From the NCBI GenBank assembly GCA_964437425.1, contig CAYTGO010000006.1:1-64000 (forward strand): a stretch of DNA of 64,000 nucleotides, given 5' to 3'. Under the pieces are notes generated by a model. It saw only the letters and a program-made list of their open reading frames with translations. It was not told where the DNA came from and ran no database searches. This DNA comes from Scalindua sp964437425 (GTDB taxonomy: Bacteria > Planctomycetota > Brocadiia > Brocadiales > Scalinduaceae). A program made the translations under genes and the position numbers. Position 1 is the stretch's first letter. Every line of letters begins with the position of its first letter. Below, piece after piece: positions 62,180 to 64,000 of this stretch.

Positions 62180-62812
62180 GTGTTTTTAATTTTAAAAAGA
62201 ACTCTGTTCATAGCTGTATTATTGTTTTTTGCCGGCTGCTTTTATCGTCCGTATGACTATAGTTTTTCGCTTATAGATCCTTATGTCGAAGATCTCAAAT
62301 TCGAAGATAAGGATGTTTCATTCCAATTTACACCAACTGCCGAATATATTTGGGTATCCATATATAACAAGACAGAAGGCAGCATTCATTTTGATGTGGA
62401 CAAGACAGAATACATTGATCCAATGGGAGCATCTCATGGTGTTTTGTATGGATGGAGATTTGCGATTGCAATGAAGGATTTTATATATAACTACAATTAT
62501 ATAGATCCGGTAAGGATTGATCCGAAATCGGAAAGTGAGGGTAATCTATGGATCAATATATGGCCGGGACCCGGAGGGGATATTGGTGAGGGATGGACGA
62601 CTGTGAAAGATTCGGATATAGATTATTTGGTCCGTGGTATGTTTCCGGGATACTCGTTTCAAGGAAATGGAATAGAGCTTAAAGACTCTACCTTTTTTCT
62701 TATCCTGCCTATCCAGTTTGACTCTTATACGAAAAACTACGAATTTATGTTTATGATAACAGATGTAGAAGTGGATGAGCCTAAGAAAGATCGGAAGATT
62801 TCAAACCATTAA
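62180..62812 (+). CDS. Predicted lipoprotein of unknown function
   Basis: A 210-aa protein starting at GTG 62180, five bases after the kinase stop. The N terminus is a lipoprotein signal peptide with lipobox LLFFAGC. The mature part is acidic and rich in aromatic residues (YDYSFSLIDPYVEDLKFED), probably beta-rich. I recognise no family. Co-transcription with the sensor kinase suggests a linked signal or target at the cell envelope. Confidence 0.82.
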   Translation: MFLILKRTLFIAVLLFFAGCFYRPYDYSFSLIDPYVEDLKFEDKDVSFQFTPTAEYIWVSIYNKTEGSIHFDVDKTEYIDPMGASHGVLYGWRFAIAMKDFIYNYNYIDPVRIDPKSESEGNLWINIWPGPGGDIGEGWTTVKDSDIDYLVRGMFPGYSFQGNGIELKDSTFFLILPIQFDSYTKNYEFMFMITDVEVDEPKKDRKISNH

Positions 62813-62848
62813 TTAATATTTTACACACGTAAAAAACAATTCCGCAAC

Positions 62849-62867
62849 TGCAAAAGGAGCTTTTGCA
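62849..62867 (+). terminator. Hairpin after lipoprotein gene
   Basis: TGCAAAAG (62849-62856) and CTTTTGCA (62860-62867) make a perfect 8-bp stem with a 3-base loop, 37 nt after the stop codon. No strong T-run follows, so a terminator is only possible. The rest of the 294-bp interval to the next gene shows nothing else. Confidence 0.4.
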
Positions 62868-63106
62868 TATCTTAAGCTGTATCATATGCTTATGTCAGAA
62901 TTCACTTGACTTACCTTCCGTGGATAGTTATATAGACCTTGAGATAGTTTGACTGAAATGGGCATCCGTTATTGCTATAGGTTATGTTGGGATCATAAAT
63001 ATCTGGTGGAAAATAACAGTTGCTTGTGATGAGTTTCTGTATGCACCAATAAATGAACACTTAAATTGCTGTGTCATAGTATTTTCTTCACAATGAGATG
63101 AATAAA

Positions 63107-64000
63107 ATGATTATTAGAAAACTGGTACCTGTCTTTATTTTCTTGGTTTCTCTCTCTCTCGTTCTAACCGGGGATAGCCTTTACAGCCAATCTTTTAAGA
63201 CTGAGAAACTGACATCAAAACAAGCGAAGCAACTCGAAGATATAAAAAAGAACCTTGGTATTCATCTGCAGGGTATTGCACACCTGAAATCCAATATTAA
63301 TACCCTCAAAGAGGAATTAAAGATATTAAACGCCACAATTGAGAAATTAATTGAAGACAAGGCAGAGGCAGAGACTTTAGATCTAGTTACAAAGCGAAAG
63401 GTTATTGTCGAAAAAAGAATTAATACCCTGAATGAAACCGTAAGGGTTAGAACAGAGATAAAAGACATGGCTGGCTCTTTGGCAAAGGCGCTGGAAGCCG
63501 CTTCAACACTGGCTGGAAGAAAAAAGAATGTAAAGGATGAGGCCGCTAATTTGCCAGCATCCCAGTTTGAGGGTATTCAAAAAGAGATGGAACTGCTGAA
63601 GGCAGGATTACAGGCAACGCTGTCAGTCGTTAAAGAGAAGGAAACATATCTTTCGACGTCAAAAACATCTTGTGATACGTCAAGATTTAATCTTGAAGAG
63701 GAGAAAGAGAAACTTATTGAAGAACTGGAAACAGTTATAAGTCTGAAGCCATCAACACGAGAAGGGCTTTTTAAAATTGATAATGCAAAACGTAGCTTAG
63801 AAAACGAGATTAAATTAAAGGATGAAATGGTTAGTCTGTTATTGGCTCAAACCGAACTGGCAAGACGTAATTTGCAGATAGCCCAGATTACAAGGCTAAA
63901 TAAACAGTTGAAAATAAATGTTCAGGCAGGGATTGCAGGCATCTTGTCAGAAAAGTTTAAAGAGGCGGAACTGCAGAGAGCGGAAAAAGAAGCCGAGAAG
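63107..64000 (+). CDS. Exported coiled-coil protein (3' partial), possibly mechanosensitive-channel N terminus
   Basis: The frame is open from ATG 63107 to the last base (298 codons), so the end lies outside the window. A signal peptide (LVPVFIFLVSLSLVLTG) precedes a region that is almost continuously helical coiled coil (INTLKEELKILNATIEKLIED and further heptads). Long periplasmic coiled coils of this kind occur at the start of large MscS-family channels (KefA/MscK type), but the channel part is not visible, so this is a guess. One cysteine is present (SKTSCDTS). Confidence 0.8.
   Translation, partial: MIIRKLVPVFIFLVSLSLVLTGDSLYSQSFKTEKLTSKQAKQLEDIKKNLGIHLQGIAHLKSNINTLKEELKILNATIEKLIEDKAEAETLDLVTKRKVIVEKRINTLNETVRVRTEIKDMAGSLAKALEAASTLAGRKKNVKDEAANLPASQFEGIQKEMELLKAGLQATLSVVKEKETYLSTSKTSCDTSRFNLEEEKEKLIEELETVISLKPSTREGLFKIDNAKRSLENEIKLKDEMVSLLLAQTELARRNLQIAQITRLNKQLKINVQAGIAGILSEKFKEAELQRAEKEAEK

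Overview
The window looks like part of a bacterial chromosome scaffold of about 40% GC (estimated by eye) from an anaerobic or microaerophilic respiratory organism. A twelve-haem cytochrome lipoprotein, a complete heterodisulfide-reductase/flavin-oxidoreductase (Hdr-Flox) cluster, a hemerythrin, an ODP-like di-iron protein, a Bat (aerotolerance-type) cluster and many hybrid kinases would fit an anammox-type planctomycete (Brocadiales, perhaps Scalindua-like). That placement is inference from gene content; no rRNA or anammox marker gene lies in the window. Three 100-N runs are scaffold gaps, and each interrupts a gene.

Positions 1-11,900: the end of a class I/II aminotransferase, then a long leftward signalling operon (11,889 to 1,001). 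In order of transcription it encodes an ODP-like metallo-beta-lactamase-fold protein, a 92-aa protein of unknown family, a PAS-PAS-GAF-GAF hybrid histidine kinase ending in HPt (split by a gap), a receiver-kinase (truncated by a gap), a CheY-like receiver, a stand-alone CheB esterase, an HPt protein, a receiver with a four-cysteine tail, a receiver-GGDEF-HD-GYP protein and an HDOD protein. Positions 11,900-17,200 hold a second hybrid kinase with a different, membrane-bound sensor (NIT-like plus Cache-like). The upstream regions of both kinase transcription units are duplicates and carry the same sigma-54-type promoter core.

Positions 17,200-20,400 (rightward): twelve-haem cytochrome, thioredoxin-fold protein and small zinc-ribbon protein. 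Positions 20,400-25,300 (leftward): an Mla/MCE lipid-transport operon (STAS-permease, ATPase, MCE protein, auxiliary lipoprotein) ending in a cNMP-PAS membrane sensor. Positions 25,300-26,200 are non-coding and rich in hairpins, including two tandem copies of one element. Positions 26,200-32,700: PfkB kinase, CopA copper ATPase overlapping a TolC-type protein, and a UbiD-type decarboxylase. Positions 33,000-40,800: a small coiled-coil protein, mobB and the Flox-Hdr cluster (hdrCBA, mvhD-like, floxCBA), read from a strong promoter overlapped by a long palindrome.

Positions 41,000-48,900 (rightward): DUF58 protein, membrane protein, two VWA proteins (the second interrupted by an artefactual gap), TPR protein, BatD and a BatE-like protein, with no MoxR gene beside them. 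Positions 48,900-52,900: a Na+/H+ antiporter with a cNMP domain, flanked by two direct copies of a roughly 0.5-kb intergenic repeat. Positions 52,900-64,000: MYG1-like hydrolase, uracil-DNA-glycosylase-like protein, a small conserved protein, a winged-helix regulator with a palindromic site upstream, hemerythrin, YgiQ radical-SAM protein, ROK kinase, a cNMP-domain protein, a GAF-kinase-receiver with MshEN-like repeats, a lipoprotein and the start of a coiled-coil exported protein.

I saw no tRNA, rRNA, CRISPR array or transposase gene.
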